Positions 40,105 to 49,351 of a stretch of DNA of 64,000 bases are shown here, one piece after another. The DNA is from Alteromonas oceanisediminis (GTDB lineage: Bacteria; Pseudomonadota; Gammaproteobacteria; Enterobacterales; Alteromonadaceae), in the NCBI RefSeq assembly GCF_018474025.1, contig NZ_JAHCTA010000004.1:62001-126000 (forward strand), read 5' to 3'. How positions within the stretch are numbered: the first letter of the stretch is position 1; each line of letters begins with the position of its first letter. The notes beneath the pieces are model-generated. The model saw only the letters and a program-made list of their open reading frames with translations. It searched no databases and was not told the DNA's origin. The translations under genes and the position numbers were made by a program.

Positions 40105-41358
40105 TTACTGAGCGTTAAGCCCCTGCTCGAAATCAGCAATGAGATCATCGATATCTTCGATACCCACCGATATTCGAATAAGATTCTCGGCAATGCCCAT
40201 ATCGGCTCGACCGTCCGGGCCATTTTCATAATAAATTGTGGAAGCGACAGGTAACGCAAGTGTGCGGGTATCGCCTAGGTGCGTTGCACACAGCACGAGT
40301 TGTAGTCGATCCAAAAATACACAGGGGTCGGCATCAGGCGCTAATTCGATGCTTAAAATGGCGCCAAACTCACTAAACAGACTACGCGCAATAAAGTGTT
40401 GAGGGTGATCGGCCAATCCCGGATAGTAAACCTTATCCACCTTTTCATGCGAGTTGAGCCAGGTCGCGAGTTGCAGGGCGTTATCACAGGCTCGGCTCAT
40501 TCTGAGCGCTAACGTCTCTAAACCAATCGACAACCGGCTAGCAGAGTCAGGGCTTAACGTCGCACCGATATCACGCAGTCCGCGCTTCTTGATTTGGGTT
40601 AAACCCCATTGAGAAGTATCTGCAACCCGATATTCAGCATGTATATTACTGAATGTCTGCCAGTCATAGAGCCCTGAATCGACGACCGCACCGCCCAAAA
40701 CATTGCCGTGACCTCCCACGTATTTTGTTAAAGAGCTGACCAGCAAACTGGCGTGCACCTTTTTGGCATCGAATATATAGCAGGGCGTCATGGTGGTATC
40801 CAGCATGAACACAATATTCTTTTCCTGGCAAAACCGGCCAATCGCTTCGCAGTCGCTCACCTGCGTAACCGGGTTCGCTATCGTTTCACAAAACACCATT
40901 TTGGTATTTGGCTGATAAAGCGCTTCAATGCAACGTACATCTGTGACGTCAACAAAACTGATTTGAACCCCCAAATCGGCGAGCGTATTCATAAAACTGC
41001 GTGAATTTCCAAACAAAAAGCGACTAACGATAATGTGGTCACCCGCGCGGATCAGCGAGAATAATGTGCTGGCAATAGCAGCCATTCCCGTCGAAAAGCA
41101 CAGAGCGCCAACACCACCTTCCAGTTGATTGAGCATATTTTGCAACGCAGTCACTGCACCAGACGATGAGCGAGAGTAGACGTGCCCTGCTTGTTTACCT
41201 TGGAAAACGTCAATGAGATCCTGTGCACGGTCGAAGTTAAACAACACAGATTGTGTGGTTGAGGTATGTACCCCACCATGTTCAATCGTATTTAATTGCC
41301 GATCGGCATGAATGAGTTGCGTGGTAAACCCTTTATTGGTCACTACTGACGTCTCCAT
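40105..41358 (-). CDS. PLP-dependent Cys/Met metabolism enzyme (cystathionine gamma-synthase family)
   Basis: The 417 residues follow the Cys/Met PLP family: FCFSTGMAAI-type segment, LDTTMTPCYIFDAKK, and the cofactor lysine Lys212 in VSSLTKYVGGHGNVLGG. GGVHTSTTQSVLF and YSRSSSGAVTALQ are typical of the N-terminus. Members include cystathionine gamma-synthase, cystathionine lyases and methionine gamma-lyase; the sequence alone does not settle which. It overlaps the end of the acyltransferase gene by 26 bp. Confidence 0.88.
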   Translation of the reverse strand: METSVVTNKGFTTQLIHADRQLNTIEHGGVHTSTTQSVLFNFDRAQDLIDVFQGKQAGHVYSRSSSGAVTALQNMLNQLEGGVGALCFSTGMAAIASTLFSLIRAGDHIIVSRFLFGNSRSFMNTLADLGVQISFVDVTDVRCIEALYQPNTKMVFCETIANPVTQVSDCEAIGRFCQEKNIVFMLDTTMTPCYIFDAKKVHASLLVSSLTKYVGGHGNVLGGAVVDSGLYDWQTFSNIHAEYRVADTSQWGLTQIKKRGLRDIGATLSPDSASRLSIGLETLALRMSRACDNALQLATWLNSHEKVDKVYYPGLADHPQHFIARSLFSEFGAILSIELAPDADPCVFLDRLQLVLCATHLGDTRTLALPVASTIYYENGPDGRADMGIAENLIRISVGIEDIDDLIADFEQGLNAQ

Positions 41359-41953
41359 TGGCGACAGCGCTATGTGCGCTGGTGTTTACGGGGTATTTTG
41401 CTGGAACACTAGCATAAAACGAATACACGGTTTGCATATCTTTTTCAATGTCGCCGCTGGGTGAAAAATGAGGTCCTAAGACCACAGCTTTGCGCACAAA
41501 GTCAAAGCCAATCAATACCACTGGCACGTCGGCTCTGTGGGCAATTCGGATAAAGCCAGATTTCCAGGGATGAATATATGAACGGGTCCCTTCGGGTGCG
41601 ACCGCTAAAATCATCTTTTTCTGGGTTTGAAAAATATTTGTAACCTGTTCAACCATTCCGTGTGCAGCGCGGCGATTGACTGGGATACCGCCGATAGACT
41701 TAAGCCACCAGCGTATGCCGGGAACGAAAATCGTGTGCTTGCCCAAAAAACGTATTTTGATGCCCAGCGCAAACAATACCGCTACACCGAGGAAAAAGTC
41801 CCAGTTGGAAGTGTGCGGACCTACTGCCAATACCATCTTCGGTGTATTTGGCAGTTCACCTTCGATGCGCCAGCCGGAAACACGCAACAGTAGCGCTCCG
41901 AAAGCACGTGATAATCCATTGCCTCCGCGCGAAATCTGGTCTAATTCACTCAC
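41333..41953 (-). CDS. Lysophospholipid acyltransferase family protein
   Basis: The PlsC-type motif HTSNWD (HX4D) with GPHTSNWDFFLG, then GKHTIFVPGIRWWLKSIGG and AVAPEGTRSYIHPWKSGF (the EGTRS block), place it in the 1-acylglycerol-3-phosphate acyltransferase-like group. The longest frame starts at 42103 but would overlap the divergent NRDE gene and has no family-like N-terminus; the GTG at 41953 (VSELDQISRGGNGLSRAFG) gives a compact 206-residue protein and is preferred. The substrate is unknown. Confidence 0.82.
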   Translation of the reverse strand: MSELDQISRGGNGLSRAFGALLLRVSGWRIEGELPNTPKMVLAVGPHTSNWDFFLGVAVLFALGIKIRFLGKHTIFVPGIRWWLKSIGGIPVNRRAAHGMVEQVTNIFQTQKKMILAVAPEGTRSYIHPWKSGFIRIAHRADVPVVLIGFDFVRKAVVLGPHFSPSGDIEKDMQTVYSFYASVPAKYPVNTSAHSAVANGDVSSDQ

Positions 41954-42070
41954 TTTATTGACGTTGTGTAATTTTTCTGGAGGCACGGCGGTCTCTACGG
42001 CACAATGGACAGCTGAAAGCAGTCTAATCAACCTTAGGCTGTAAATGCAAATAAACGATGTATTGGCGCT

Positions 42071-42844
42071 ATGTGTATACTTTTTATCGCAATCAATCAA
42101 CACCCTGAGTACCCGTTGATTATTGCTGCGAATCGAGACGAGTTCTACGCTAGACCGGCATTAGCCTCACATTTCTGGGCGTCTCCTGAACAGCTTTTAG
42201 CCGGCCAGGATGTTGAAGCTGGCGGCACATGGATGGGGGTTACGCGTAACGGATTGGTTGGCGCATTGACGAATATTCGTGATCCTGAGCGGCAACGTTC
42301 CCATGCGCGCTCGCGTGGCGAGCTCATCGTGAATTATGCACAAGGCATCAATAACGATACCGACTATTCAGAGCAGTTGCGCAAGACCGCTTCGGAGTAC
42401 AACGGGTATAATTTGCTCTACGGCACGCTTAAGCCACTCAAGCTAGCCGTGTTCAATAATCACACCCTGCTAAAGGCAGACTTACGTGACGGATACTATG
42501 GGTTATCAAATGCAGACCTTGATCGACCCTGGCCTAAGATCCAACGCGGCAAGGATGCCCTTATGCAATATTGTGAAAATCATCAACACCTTTCGGTGGA
42601 AGCACTGTTCACGTTGCTGCGCGATCCCACTCAGGCAGAAGACATCGATTTACCCCAGACTGGTGTGCCCTATGTCTGGGAGAAGCAGCTATCGTCGATT
42701 TTCATCAAATGTGAAAATTACGGGACGCGGTCCAGTACGCTACTTATGCTAGATAAACAAAGCAACGTCACATGGCAGGAACGCACATTTTCGTCTGTCG
42801 GGGAAGAAACCGAGCGTCAGCATTATCAATTTTCCTTGGGTTAA
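42071..42844 (+). CDS. NRDE family protein (TANGO2-like)
   Basis: The N-terminus MCILFIAINQHPEYPLIIAA is followed by NRDEFYARPA, the NRDE motif at residues 21-24, with Cys2 at the position proposed as a nucleophile. GGTWMGVTRNGLVGALTN is another conserved block. Length is 257 residues. TANGO2 homologues have been linked to haem trafficking and membrane metabolism in eukaryotes; the bacterial role is unclear. Its start is close to, and divergent from, the acyltransferase gene. Confidence 0.88.
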   Translation: MCILFIAINQHPEYPLIIAANRDEFYARPALASHFWASPEQLLAGQDVEAGGTWMGVTRNGLVGALTNIRDPERQRSHARSRGELIVNYAQGINNDTDYSEQLRKTASEYNGYNLLYGTLKPLKLAVFNNHTLLKADLRDGYYGLSNADLDRPWPKIQRGKDALMQYCENHQHLSVEALFTLLRDPTQAEDIDLPQTGVPYVWEKQLSSIFIKCENYGTRSSTLLMLDKQSNVTWQERTFSSVGEETERQHYQFSLG

Positions 42845-42921
42845 AACACAGCTACCGCTTCATCTTTGCACTGAAACTGGCATAATGCCGCTTCGTCATC
42901 ACAATCACCTAAGGAACGCCT

Positions 42922-44112
42922 GTGTTCGAAGTATTACCGCAACTCGCCCCCGATCCAATTTTGGGTCTTTCCGCTGCTTTTAAACAGGACAGCAACCCAC
43001 GAAAAATTGATTTAGGCGTTGGTGTCTACAAAGATGAACAAGGTAATACTCCTATTGTGTCTGCCGTCGCGAAGGCATCTAAGCGTTTACTCGAGCAGGA
43101 AACATCAAAAACCTACATTACCCCACAAGGTGTACAAGGGTTTATCGACAATATGTTAGGTTTGATTCTGGGTCACAAAAGCCCCGTTTTGATGGCCGAC
43201 AGAGCAGCCGCAGTGCAAGCACCCGGAGGTTGTGGTGCATTGCGCATTTTGGCTGAACTACTCACACGCGTGAACAAAGATCTCACGGTGTGGGTTAGCG
43301 ACCCAACCTGGGCAAACCACATTCCGTTAATCGGTAATGCCGGTTTAAAAATTAAAACTTATCCCTACTACGATAAAGCCACGGCATCAGTCAAATTCGA
43401 TGAGATGATCGATACCCTCAGCACGATTCCACAAACTGATGTTGTGTTGTTTCATGGGTGTTGTCATAACCCAACCGGCGGCGACATGACTAAGGAACAG
43501 TGGCGTGCAGTACTTGACGTTACGCAGCAACAAGGTTTCTTACCCTTCTTTGATATCGCTTATCAGGGGTTTGGCGATGGGCTTGAGGAAGACGCGTATG
43601 CAGTGAGACTGTTCGCCGAAGCCCTGCCAGAAATTATTATCGCTGCCTCGTGCAGTAAAAACTTTGGTCTCTACCGTGAACGCGTTGGGTTAGCCGCAAT
43701 CATCACCCAATCAACCCAGACCCGCCAGATTGCACAGTCGCAGATCCAAAGCGTTGCACGCGGCATCTACTCAATGCCGCCGAGTTATGGTGGTGCACTA
43801 GTGGAGATTATTTTAAGCGATGACGCCTTAAAGCAAGAGTGGATAAGCGAGGTCGATGATATGCGCACTCGCATGCAGTCACTGCGCGGTATGTTAGTGA
43901 GTGCGTTAAGCAAAAAAGGCGCAAACAAGGATTTTAGTTTCGTAAACCAGCAAAAAGGAATGTTTTCTTACCTGTGTATTTCACCTGATCAGGTGCAACA
44001 AATGCGCGATGATCACAGCGTTTACTTTGTTGACTCGAGCCGCGTTAACATCGCCGGAATCAATCACGAGAACGTAGACAGATTGGCCGATGCGCTGATC
44101 TCAGTATTGTAA
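42922..44112 (+). CDS. Aspartate/aromatic amino acid aminotransferase (class I)
   Basis: A PLP aminotransferase of the AspC/TyrB group, 396 residues. The start is a GTG at 42922, giving MFEVLPQLAPDPILGLSAAF, as in the family, and LGVGVYKDEQGNTP follows. The cofactor lysine is Lys246 in AASCSKNFGLYRERVG, and HNPTGGD and FDIAYQGFGDGLEED are conserved. Whether it prefers aspartate or aromatic amino acids cannot be decided by eye. It is convergent with yaiI (3-bp gap). Confidence 0.93.
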   Translation: MFEVLPQLAPDPILGLSAAFKQDSNPRKIDLGVGVYKDEQGNTPIVSAVAKASKRLLEQETSKTYITPQGVQGFIDNMLGLILGHKSPVLMADRAAAVQAPGGCGALRILAELLTRVNKDLTVWVSDPTWANHIPLIGNAGLKIKTYPYYDKATASVKFDEMIDTLSTIPQTDVVLFHGCCHNPTGGDMTKEQWRAVLDVTQQQGFLPFFDIAYQGFGDGLEEDAYAVRLFAEALPEIIIAASCSKNFGLYRERVGLAAIITQSTQTRQIAQSQIQSVARGIYSMPPSYGGALVEIILSDDALKQEWISEVDDMRTRMQSLRGMLVSALSKKGANKDFSFVNQQKGMFSYLCISPDQVQQMRDDHSVYFVDSSRVNIAGINHENVDRLADALISVL

Positions 44113-44115
44113 TTT

Positions 44116-44571
44116 TCATGATTGAATGGTGGCTCTTGCGAGCCACCGATCTAGCGCATTTGCAAAACTCTGCTTTTCTTTTTGACCATAAGGGCGTTGT
44201 CCTCCGGTACGTTCTCCGCTAGCTCGCATCGTATCCATAAAGTCGCGGATATTCAGCTGAGCGCGGATTGTCGATGCATCGTACTCGTCGCCACGAGGAT
44301 TGAGCGCTGCTGCGCCTTTTTTCAACACGTCTGCCGCTAGCGGGATGTCAGAAGTGATGACGAGATCACCGGTTTGACAACGCTCAACAATCTGATCATC
44401 TGCTACGTCAAACCCCTGCGCCACCACAATACTCTGAATGTGCGCATCAGGCGGTGTTCTCATGCTTTGGTTAGCCACCAAATACAGTGGCATCTTGGTC
44501 CGCTGAGCCGCTTTAAAAAGGATTTCACGCGCCAAAACCGGGCATGCATCTGCATCTACCCAAATCGCCAT
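44116..44571 (-). CDS. yaiI: UPF0178 (YaiI/YqxD) family protein
   Basis: The 151 residues begin [20 protein letters not shown], and contain [19 protein letters not shown] and [20 protein letters not shown], the three conserved acidic blocks of UPF0178. The PIN-like arrangement of acidic residues suggests a nuclease fold; function is not proved. The start overlaps the stop of the SDR gene by 1 bp, so it is the last gene of the minus-strand run from 48954. Confidence 0.92.
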   Translation of the reverse strand: MAIWVDADACPVLAREILFKAAQRTKMPLYLVANQSMRTPPDAHIQSIVVAQGFDVADDQIVERCQTGDLVITSDIPLAADVLKKGAAALNPRGDEYDASTIRAQLNIRDFMDTMRASGERTGGQRPYGQKEKQSFANALDRWLARATIQS

Positions 44572-45338
44572 TAGGCTAAGAACCCTCCATCTACCGTCAC
44601 CGTAGTCCCCGTCGTGTAGGACGACGCATCTGAAACCAAATACAACACCGTGCCCGCCATTTCCTCCGGTTGCGCAACCCGCCCGAGTGGGATTTGCATC
44701 AGTGCTGTTTTGAGTATTTTATCATTCGTTGTCAGTGCAGACGCAAACTTGGTTTCCGTTAAGCCTGGGAGTAATGCATTGACACGAATATTATAACGCC
44801 CGCACTCTTTTGCAAATGACTTGGTCATGCTGATAACAGCGGCCTTAGTGATTGAGTAAATTCCTTGCATATCGCCGGGGCGAACGCCATTCACAGAAGC
44901 GGTATTTAATATCACACCACCGCCCTGCTCTCGCATCATTTTTCCGGCTTCCACTGACATAAAAAAGTATCCGCGAATATTCACGTCAGCGGTTTTGTTA
45001 AATGCGCCCAAATCGGTATCCAGTATATGACCAAAAAATGGGTTTGCTGCAGCATTGTTAACCAAGATGTCCAATTGCCCAAATTGTGACTTTATTGCCT
45101 CAAATGTTGCAGTAATCTGGTCCATCTCCCCCACATGACATGCCATCGCAGACGCTTTGCCTCCATCAGCGGTGATCGCGTCTGCAACGGTTTGGCAGTC
45201 GTTCAACTTACGACTCGACACGATCACATGTGCGCCGTGATGGGCAAGCAACTTTGCGATCGCCTCACCGATCCCACGGCTGGCACCTGTGACTAAGGCA
45301 ACTTTGCCTGATAAATCAAATAAATTATCCATGTTCAT
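44571..45338 (-). CDS. Short-chain dehydrogenase/reductase (SDR)
   Basis: A classical SDR of 255 residues: [16 protein letters not shown] for the cofactor, NNAAANPF, catalytic Ser in [13 protein letters not shown], and Tyr-Lys in [23 protein letters not shown] closes it. It follows a second SDR with 22 bp between, in an operon with an MDR reductase and an acyl-CoA dehydrogenase. The likely substrate is a hydroxyacyl-CoA or similar alcohol, by context only. Confidence 0.9.
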   Translation of the reverse strand: MNMDNLFDLSGKVALVTGASRGIGEAIAKLLAHHGAHVIVSSRKLNDCQTVADAITADGGKASAMACHVGEMDQITATFEAIKSQFGQLDILVNNAAANPFFGHILDTDLGAFNKTADVNIRGYFFMSVEAGKMMREQGGGVILNTASVNGVRPGDMQGIYSITKAAVISMTKSFAKECGRYNIRVNALLPGLTETKFASALTTNDKILKTALMQIPLGRVAQPEEMAGTVLYLVSDASSYTTGTTVTVDGGFLA

Positions 45339-45360
45339 AACCTTTCAATTGTTGTGATGA

Positions 45361-46122
45361 CTACGCTAACATGCCGCCATCAAGCACCACATTATGCCCT
45401 GTCATAAAACTAGATTCGTCGCTGCTTAACCAGGCAACGGCAAATGCAATTTCCTCGACTTTGCCTAAACGTTTCATTGGATTTGCACCGATGATCGCTT
45501 TCTGAGCACGTTCGTCGACTTTTTTCAGTGTATTTTGCACCATCGGTGTGTCAATGAAGCTTGGACATACCGCGTTGATACGAATATTGGCGCGGGCATA
45601 CTCGACCGCAGCAGACTTAGTCAAGCCAATAACACCATGTTTAGCGGCGCTGTAAGCTGCAATCATTGGTGACGAACGTAACCCGGCGACCGAGGCAACA
45701 TTAATGATTTGACCCGCTTTTTGCTGCAGCATATACGGGATACATTCACGCATACAATGCCATACACCGGTCAAATTCACGGCAATATTGCGCTCAAACG
45801 CTTCTTGAGGGATGGCAGTTAAGGGGGCCGGATCGTGATCGACCCCGGCATTGTTAATCAGTACATCAATGCCGCCCAAATGCTCCATTGCATACGTCAT
45901 CAAAGCTTTAACGTCAGCATGCTGGCTCACATCTGCATGGCAGAAATACGCTTTCGCGCCAGCTTCATTCAGCGATGCAACTAACGCATCACCTTCAGCA
46001 TCATTGACATCACTGACCAACACCGTTGCCCCGCGTTGCGCCAGCAACCGAGCCGATGCGGCACCAATACCGGAGGCACCGCCGGTGATCACAACACGTT
46101 TGTTTTCCACGTTGGCCACCAT
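45361..46122 (-). CDS. Short-chain dehydrogenase/reductase (SDR)
   Basis: A classical SDR of 253 residues: TGGASGIGAASARLLA, NNAGVDHDPAPLT, NVASVAGLRSSP, and YSAAKHGVIGLTK with the catalytic Tyr and Lys. DVNDAEGDALV after the second strand suggests NAD preference (Asp at the strand end). Its start overlaps the stop of the MDR gene by 1 bp. It differs enough from the following SDR that they are probably not a recent duplication. Confidence 0.9.
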   Translation of the reverse strand: MVANVENKRVVITGGASGIGAASARLLAQRGATVLVSDVNDAEGDALVASLNEAGAKAYFCHADVSQHADVKALMTYAMEHLGGIDVLINNAGVDHDPAPLTAIPQEAFERNIAVNLTGVWHCMRECIPYMLQQKAGQIINVASVAGLRSSPMIAAYSAAKHGVIGLTKSAAVEYARANIRINAVCPSFIDTPMVQNTLKKVDERAQKAIIGANPMKRLGKVEEIAFAVAWLSSDESSFMTGHNVVLDGGMLA

Positions 46123-47135
46123 TACTGAGCCGCCTCGTGATCGACTTTAAGCACCAGTTTACCGAAGTTCTCGCCGTTAAACAGCATCATCAGCGCCTCA
46201 GGGAACTTCTCTAACCCTTCAACAACATGTTCTTTTGCCTTGAGCTTTCCTTGCGCAATCCACCCCGCCATTTCCGCAGCCGCTTTGCCATAATTGGCTG
46301 CATTATCAAACACGACAATACCCTCCATACGGGCCCGGTTGACTAAAAGAGACAGGTAATTTGACGGCCCAGTCACAGGCTTCGTGTTATTGTATTGGCT
46401 GATTGCACCACAGATTACAATGCGCGCTCTCAGATTAATCCGTGTTAGAACACTGTCGAGAATATCGCCACCCACGTTATCAAAGTACACATCAACGCCT
46501 TTGGGACATTCGCGTTTCAAACCCACTTTAACGTCTTCATTTTTATAGTCGATAGCGCCGTCAAACCCCAACTCATCGATAAGGTATTGGCACTTGCCCT
46601 TACCGCCAGCGATGCCTACCACACGGCAGCCTTTGATCTTGGCAATTTGGCCAACGACAGTCCCGACCGCGCCAGCAGCGCCCGAAACCACCACAGTCTC
46701 GCCCTCTTTTGGCATGCCAGTATCGAGAATGCCAAAATAGGCTGTCATTCCTGGCATACCCAACACACCCAAGTAACGCTCTAAGGGCGCGAGAGAAGGG
46801 TCAACTTTATGTACCCCTTTGGTACTAACCACCGCGTAATCCTGAACGCCAAAATGACCGTAAACGAAGTCGCCAGGCGCGAAACCATCATCACTGGACT
46901 CTATCACTTCGCCGACCGTGCCTGCACGCATCACGTCACCAATGGCGACTGGCTCAATATATGATTTGCCTTCATTCATCCAGCCGCGCATGGCAGGGTC
47001 AAGCGAAATGTAGTCGATTCTGACCAATATTTCGTTATCGCCCAGTGCCCGGGTTTCACTGGTGGTGAAGGTCCAATTATCAGCGGTGGGTTCCCCTACG
47101 GGGCGAGAAGCAAGAAGAAATTGTCTGTTTTGCAT
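46122..47135 (-). CDS. NADP-dependent oxidoreductase, zinc-independent MDR family (CurA-like)
   Basis: The ATG at 47135 gives 337 residues starting MQNRQFLLASRPVGEPTADN, the usual start of the leukotriene B4 dehydrogenase/CurA group. LDPAMRGWMNEGKSYIEPV and VSGAAGAVGTVVGQIAKIKG (cofactor fold) are present; zinc-ligand cysteines of alcohol dehydrogenases are absent. These enzymes reduce activated double bonds with NADPH. It lies 16 bp downstream of the acyl-CoA dehydrogenase. Confidence 0.9.
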   Translation of the reverse strand: MQNRQFLLASRPVGEPTADNWTFTTSETRALGDNEILVRIDYISLDPAMRGWMNEGKSYIEPVAIGDVMRAGTVGEVIESSDDGFAPGDFVYGHFGVQDYAVVSTKGVHKVDPSLAPLERYLGVLGMPGMTAYFGILDTGMPKEGETVVVSGAAGAVGTVVGQIAKIKGCRVVGIAGGKGKCQYLIDELGFDGAIDYKNEDVKVGLKRECPKGVDVYFDNVGGDILDSVLTRINLRARIVICGAISQYNNTKPVTGPSNYLSLLVNRARMEGIVVFDNAANYGKAAAEMAGWIAQGKLKAKEHVVEGLEKFPEALMMLFNGENFGKLVLKVDHEAAQ

Positions 47136-47151
47136 AGTAAAAATCCTGTAA

Positions 47152-48954
47152 TTAGAACCAATCCGGCTGCATGGTATCGCAGGTTGGATCGATCGTTTCG
47201 AGAAGTGAGAGATCACGCTGTACTAGCGGCAACTCCCAATGAATATAATATTCAGCAGCAGCCAATTTACCTTGTATGAACGCGCTGTGATCGGAACCGT
47301 TCTGTGTGCTTTCCATCGCTTCTGCGGCGATGGCCTGACGTATCCACACCCAACTCATCACAATTGACGAAAACACGTTCATAAAACACTGTGCATTGGC
47401 CAATTGTGCTGCTTGCTGGTCGCCTTGCAATGTTTTACCTATATGGCCAATGATAGATTGTAATTGCCCAAGATACGGGGTTAATTTTGCGACTAATGCA
47501 CGTGTGCGAGTCGATGTTGCTTTCGCTAAATCGATTTCCACGCGTTGCTGCAATGTTCGTAAACCCAATCCCTGACTTTGCCAAAGTTTGCGAGCCATCA
47601 AATCCAATGCCTGAATACCGTTGGTGCCCTCGTGTATTGGATTGAGGCGATTGTCACGCCAACACTGCTCAACCGGATATTCTCGCGTGTAACCCGCGCC
47701 ACCCAACACCTGTATTGCCAGATCATTTGCTTTTGGCCCAAATTCTGAAGGCCATGCTTTGCAGACTGGCGTTAGCAGGTCAAGCAACTCTTGTGTCGCT
47801 TGTTTCTCTTCACCCTCAGATAAAGTGGTCAGGTCGTCGACCAAACGGGCACCGTAAAAACACAGCGCCATGCCCCCTTCTGAATAGGCCTTTTGTGCCA
47901 ACAACATTCTTTTTACATCACCGTGCTCGATGATAGGTACTGCACTGTCTGAAGGCGCAGTATTCGGCGCTTTTCGGCCTTGCGTTCTATCTTTGGCATA
48001 TTCCAAAGAGTAACGATAGCCGCGATACCCAATCATCGCGGCCCCAAAGCCTACGCCAATACGTGCTTCATTCATCATTTTAAACATATATCGAAGCCCA
48101 TGATGCGCTTCGCCAACCAGATAACCATGGCAGTCATCATTTTCACCAAAGGTGAGTGCCGTTGATGTCGTGCCGCGATAACCCAGCTTGTGGATCAAGC
48201 CCGCTAATGAAATGTCGTTTTTCTGACCGATACTGCCATCGTCCTGTAGTCGATACTTTGGCACAACGAACAACGATATTCCCTTCACGCCACCGGGTCC
48301 ACCCGGAATTTTTGCAAGTACCAAGTGGACAATATTATCTGACAGTTCGTGCTCACCGCCGCTGATATAAATCTTACTGCCCTTAATGCGAAAGCTACCA
48401 TCAACTTGCTTCACCGCTGTCGTACGAATATCAGCCAGAGAAGAACCCGCATGCGGTTCGGTCAACGCCATTGTACCGGTAAACTCACCGCTCAACATGC
48501 GCGGCATAAACTGCGCTTTGAGCTCATCAGTAGCGAAATGAGCGATCACGTTTGCCGCCGCTGCCGTCAGAAAGGGATAAGCGGTTGTCGATGGATTTGC
48601 TGCCATAAAATAGCTTGCACACGCTGTCATCACGGTCTCAGGAAGTTGCATACCCCCATCTTCAAATTTATAGCGGCCGGCAATGAAACCCGCTTCACGG
48701 TAGGCATCAAAAGCCCGTTTAACGTCATCCAGCATAGTGACTTTACTGCCGTCAAAGGTGGGCTCGTGCTTGTCAGCCGTTGCATTGTGAGGCAGAAACA
48801 GTTCTTCAGCAATTTTCTCCGCAGTGTCTAACACTGCGTTGAACGTATCAGTGGAATGGTCTGCGAAATAATCTCTGTCGATAAGTTCGTGGGTGTTGAG
48901 TGCATGATAAAGCTGAAACTCAAGCTCCTGACGCGGAACCAGTTGATTTGCCAT
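47152..48954 (-). CDS. Acyl-CoA dehydrogenase (600-residue, DmdC-like group)
   Basis: The ATG at 48954 (AAGGAGA upstream) gives 600 residues. The ACAD core shows TGTMALTEPHAGSSLADIRT, KIYISGGEHELSDNIVHLVL and GGAGYTREYPVEQCWRDNR; the extra C-terminal region makes it longer than standard ACADs. This size class includes 3-methylmercaptopropionyl-CoA dehydrogenase (DmdC) of DMSP breakdown and other long ACADs. No other DMSP genes are near, so the substrate is open. It heads the operon ACAD-MDR-SDR-SDR-yaiI. The large palindrome copy B lies 24 bp upstream of its ATG. Confidence 0.92.
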   Translation of the reverse strand: MANQLVPRQELEFQLYHALNTHELIDRDYFADHSTDTFNAVLDTAEKIAEELFLPHNATADKHEPTFDGSKVTMLDDVKRAFDAYREAGFIAGRYKFEDGGMQLPETVMTACASYFMAANPSTTAYPFLTAAAANVIAHFATDELKAQFMPRMLSGEFTGTMALTEPHAGSSLADIRTTAVKQVDGSFRIKGSKIYISGGEHELSDNIVHLVLAKIPGGPGGVKGISLFVVPKYRLQDDGSIGQKNDISLAGLIHKLGYRGTTSTALTFGENDDCHGYLVGEAHHGLRYMFKMMNEARIGVGFGAAMIGYRGYRYSLEYAKDRTQGRKAPNTAPSDSAVPIIEHGDVKRMLLAQKAYSEGGMALCFYGARLVDDLTTLSEGEEKQATQELLDLLTPVCKAWPSEFGPKANDLAIQVLGGAGYTREYPVEQCWRDNRLNPIHEGTNGIQALDLMARKLWQSQGLGLRTLQQRVEIDLAKATSTRTRALVAKLTPYLGQLQSIIGHIGKTLQGDQQAAQLANAQCFMNVFSSIVMSWVWIRQAIAAEAMESTQNGSDHSAFIQGKLAAAEYYIHWELPLVQRDLSLLETIDPTCDTMQPDWF

Positions 48955-48978
48955 TGTCGTATCTCCTTTAACGCTGTT

Positions 48979-49243
48979 AGAGCGTGTTGATCTTTGCGGT
49001 GCATTTTTGTAGCAGTTTGGTGACAATTTAAACCAGGCTGAGTGAGCGCTGTGTAGTTATTCTACATAAGCGAACGAAAACGCAGTGTAAATTGTCACCA
49101 AGCGCTGCCCGCAGGGTTCAGTTCTATAGCTTGGGGCTTTCGTCATTCGTCATTCACTTGGAATAACTAAGCTTCAATCCTCTTTTCTCAGCCGCAAGCT
49201 ATAGAACTGAACAAAATTTGTACCGCAAAGACCAACACGCTCT
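48979..49243. repeat. Long imperfect palindromic repeat, copy B, with nested palindrome
   Basis: A 265-bp element in the opposite orientation to the copy at 10930-11101, with the same ends (AGAGCGTGTTGATCTTTGCG and CACGCTCT). The arms and the centre GTAGTTATTCTAC match copy A. It differs by an extra 93 bp (about 49121-49213) that forms a second palindrome. Flanking bases give no clear target duplication. No coding capacity. It occupies most of the gap between the acyl-CoA dehydrogenase and the GlxA-type regulator. Confidence 0.85.
49116..49212. repeat. Nested palindrome inside copy B
   Basis: GTTCAGTTCTATAGCTTG (49116-49133) and CAAGCTATAGAACTGAAC (49195-49212) are perfect 18-bp inverted repeats around a 61-bp loop. 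Copy A lacks exactly this part: its sequence runs straight from the left to the right junction. Either a second small element inserted here or copy A lost it. Confidence 0.85.
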
Positions 49244-49351
49244 AGTAATAATGACACGCAAACACGGTGAGGATAATTGTCACAAATGACATTATTATGG
49301 CGTATACTGCCACATATCATTGGCGTCAATAGAAGCAAGTAAACAACAGTA
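49244..49351. promoter_or_regulatory. Probable promoter/operator region of the GlxA-type regulator
   Basis: Contains an inverted repeat TGTCACAAATGACA (49278-49291) and a -10-like TATACT (49303-49308) about 45 bp before the start codon. No convincing -35 at the right spacing. It could serve autoregulation and control of the divergent operon. Motif-level evidence only. Confidence 0.35.

Noticed and set aside
44128-44147. GGTGGCTC/GAGCCACC hairpin near the convergent aminotransferase and yaiI ends, as a terminator
   Set aside because: It lies inside the yaiI coding region and has no T-tract on either strand.
44571-46122. The two adjacent SDR genes as a recent tandem duplication
   Set aside because: They share only the general SDR motifs; sequences between motifs, cofactor loops and C-termini differ clearly.
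48349-48831. 160-codon open frame opposite the acyl-CoA dehydrogenase
   Set aside because: Antisense to a strongly conserved gene; basic and Cys-rich composition typical of shadow frames.
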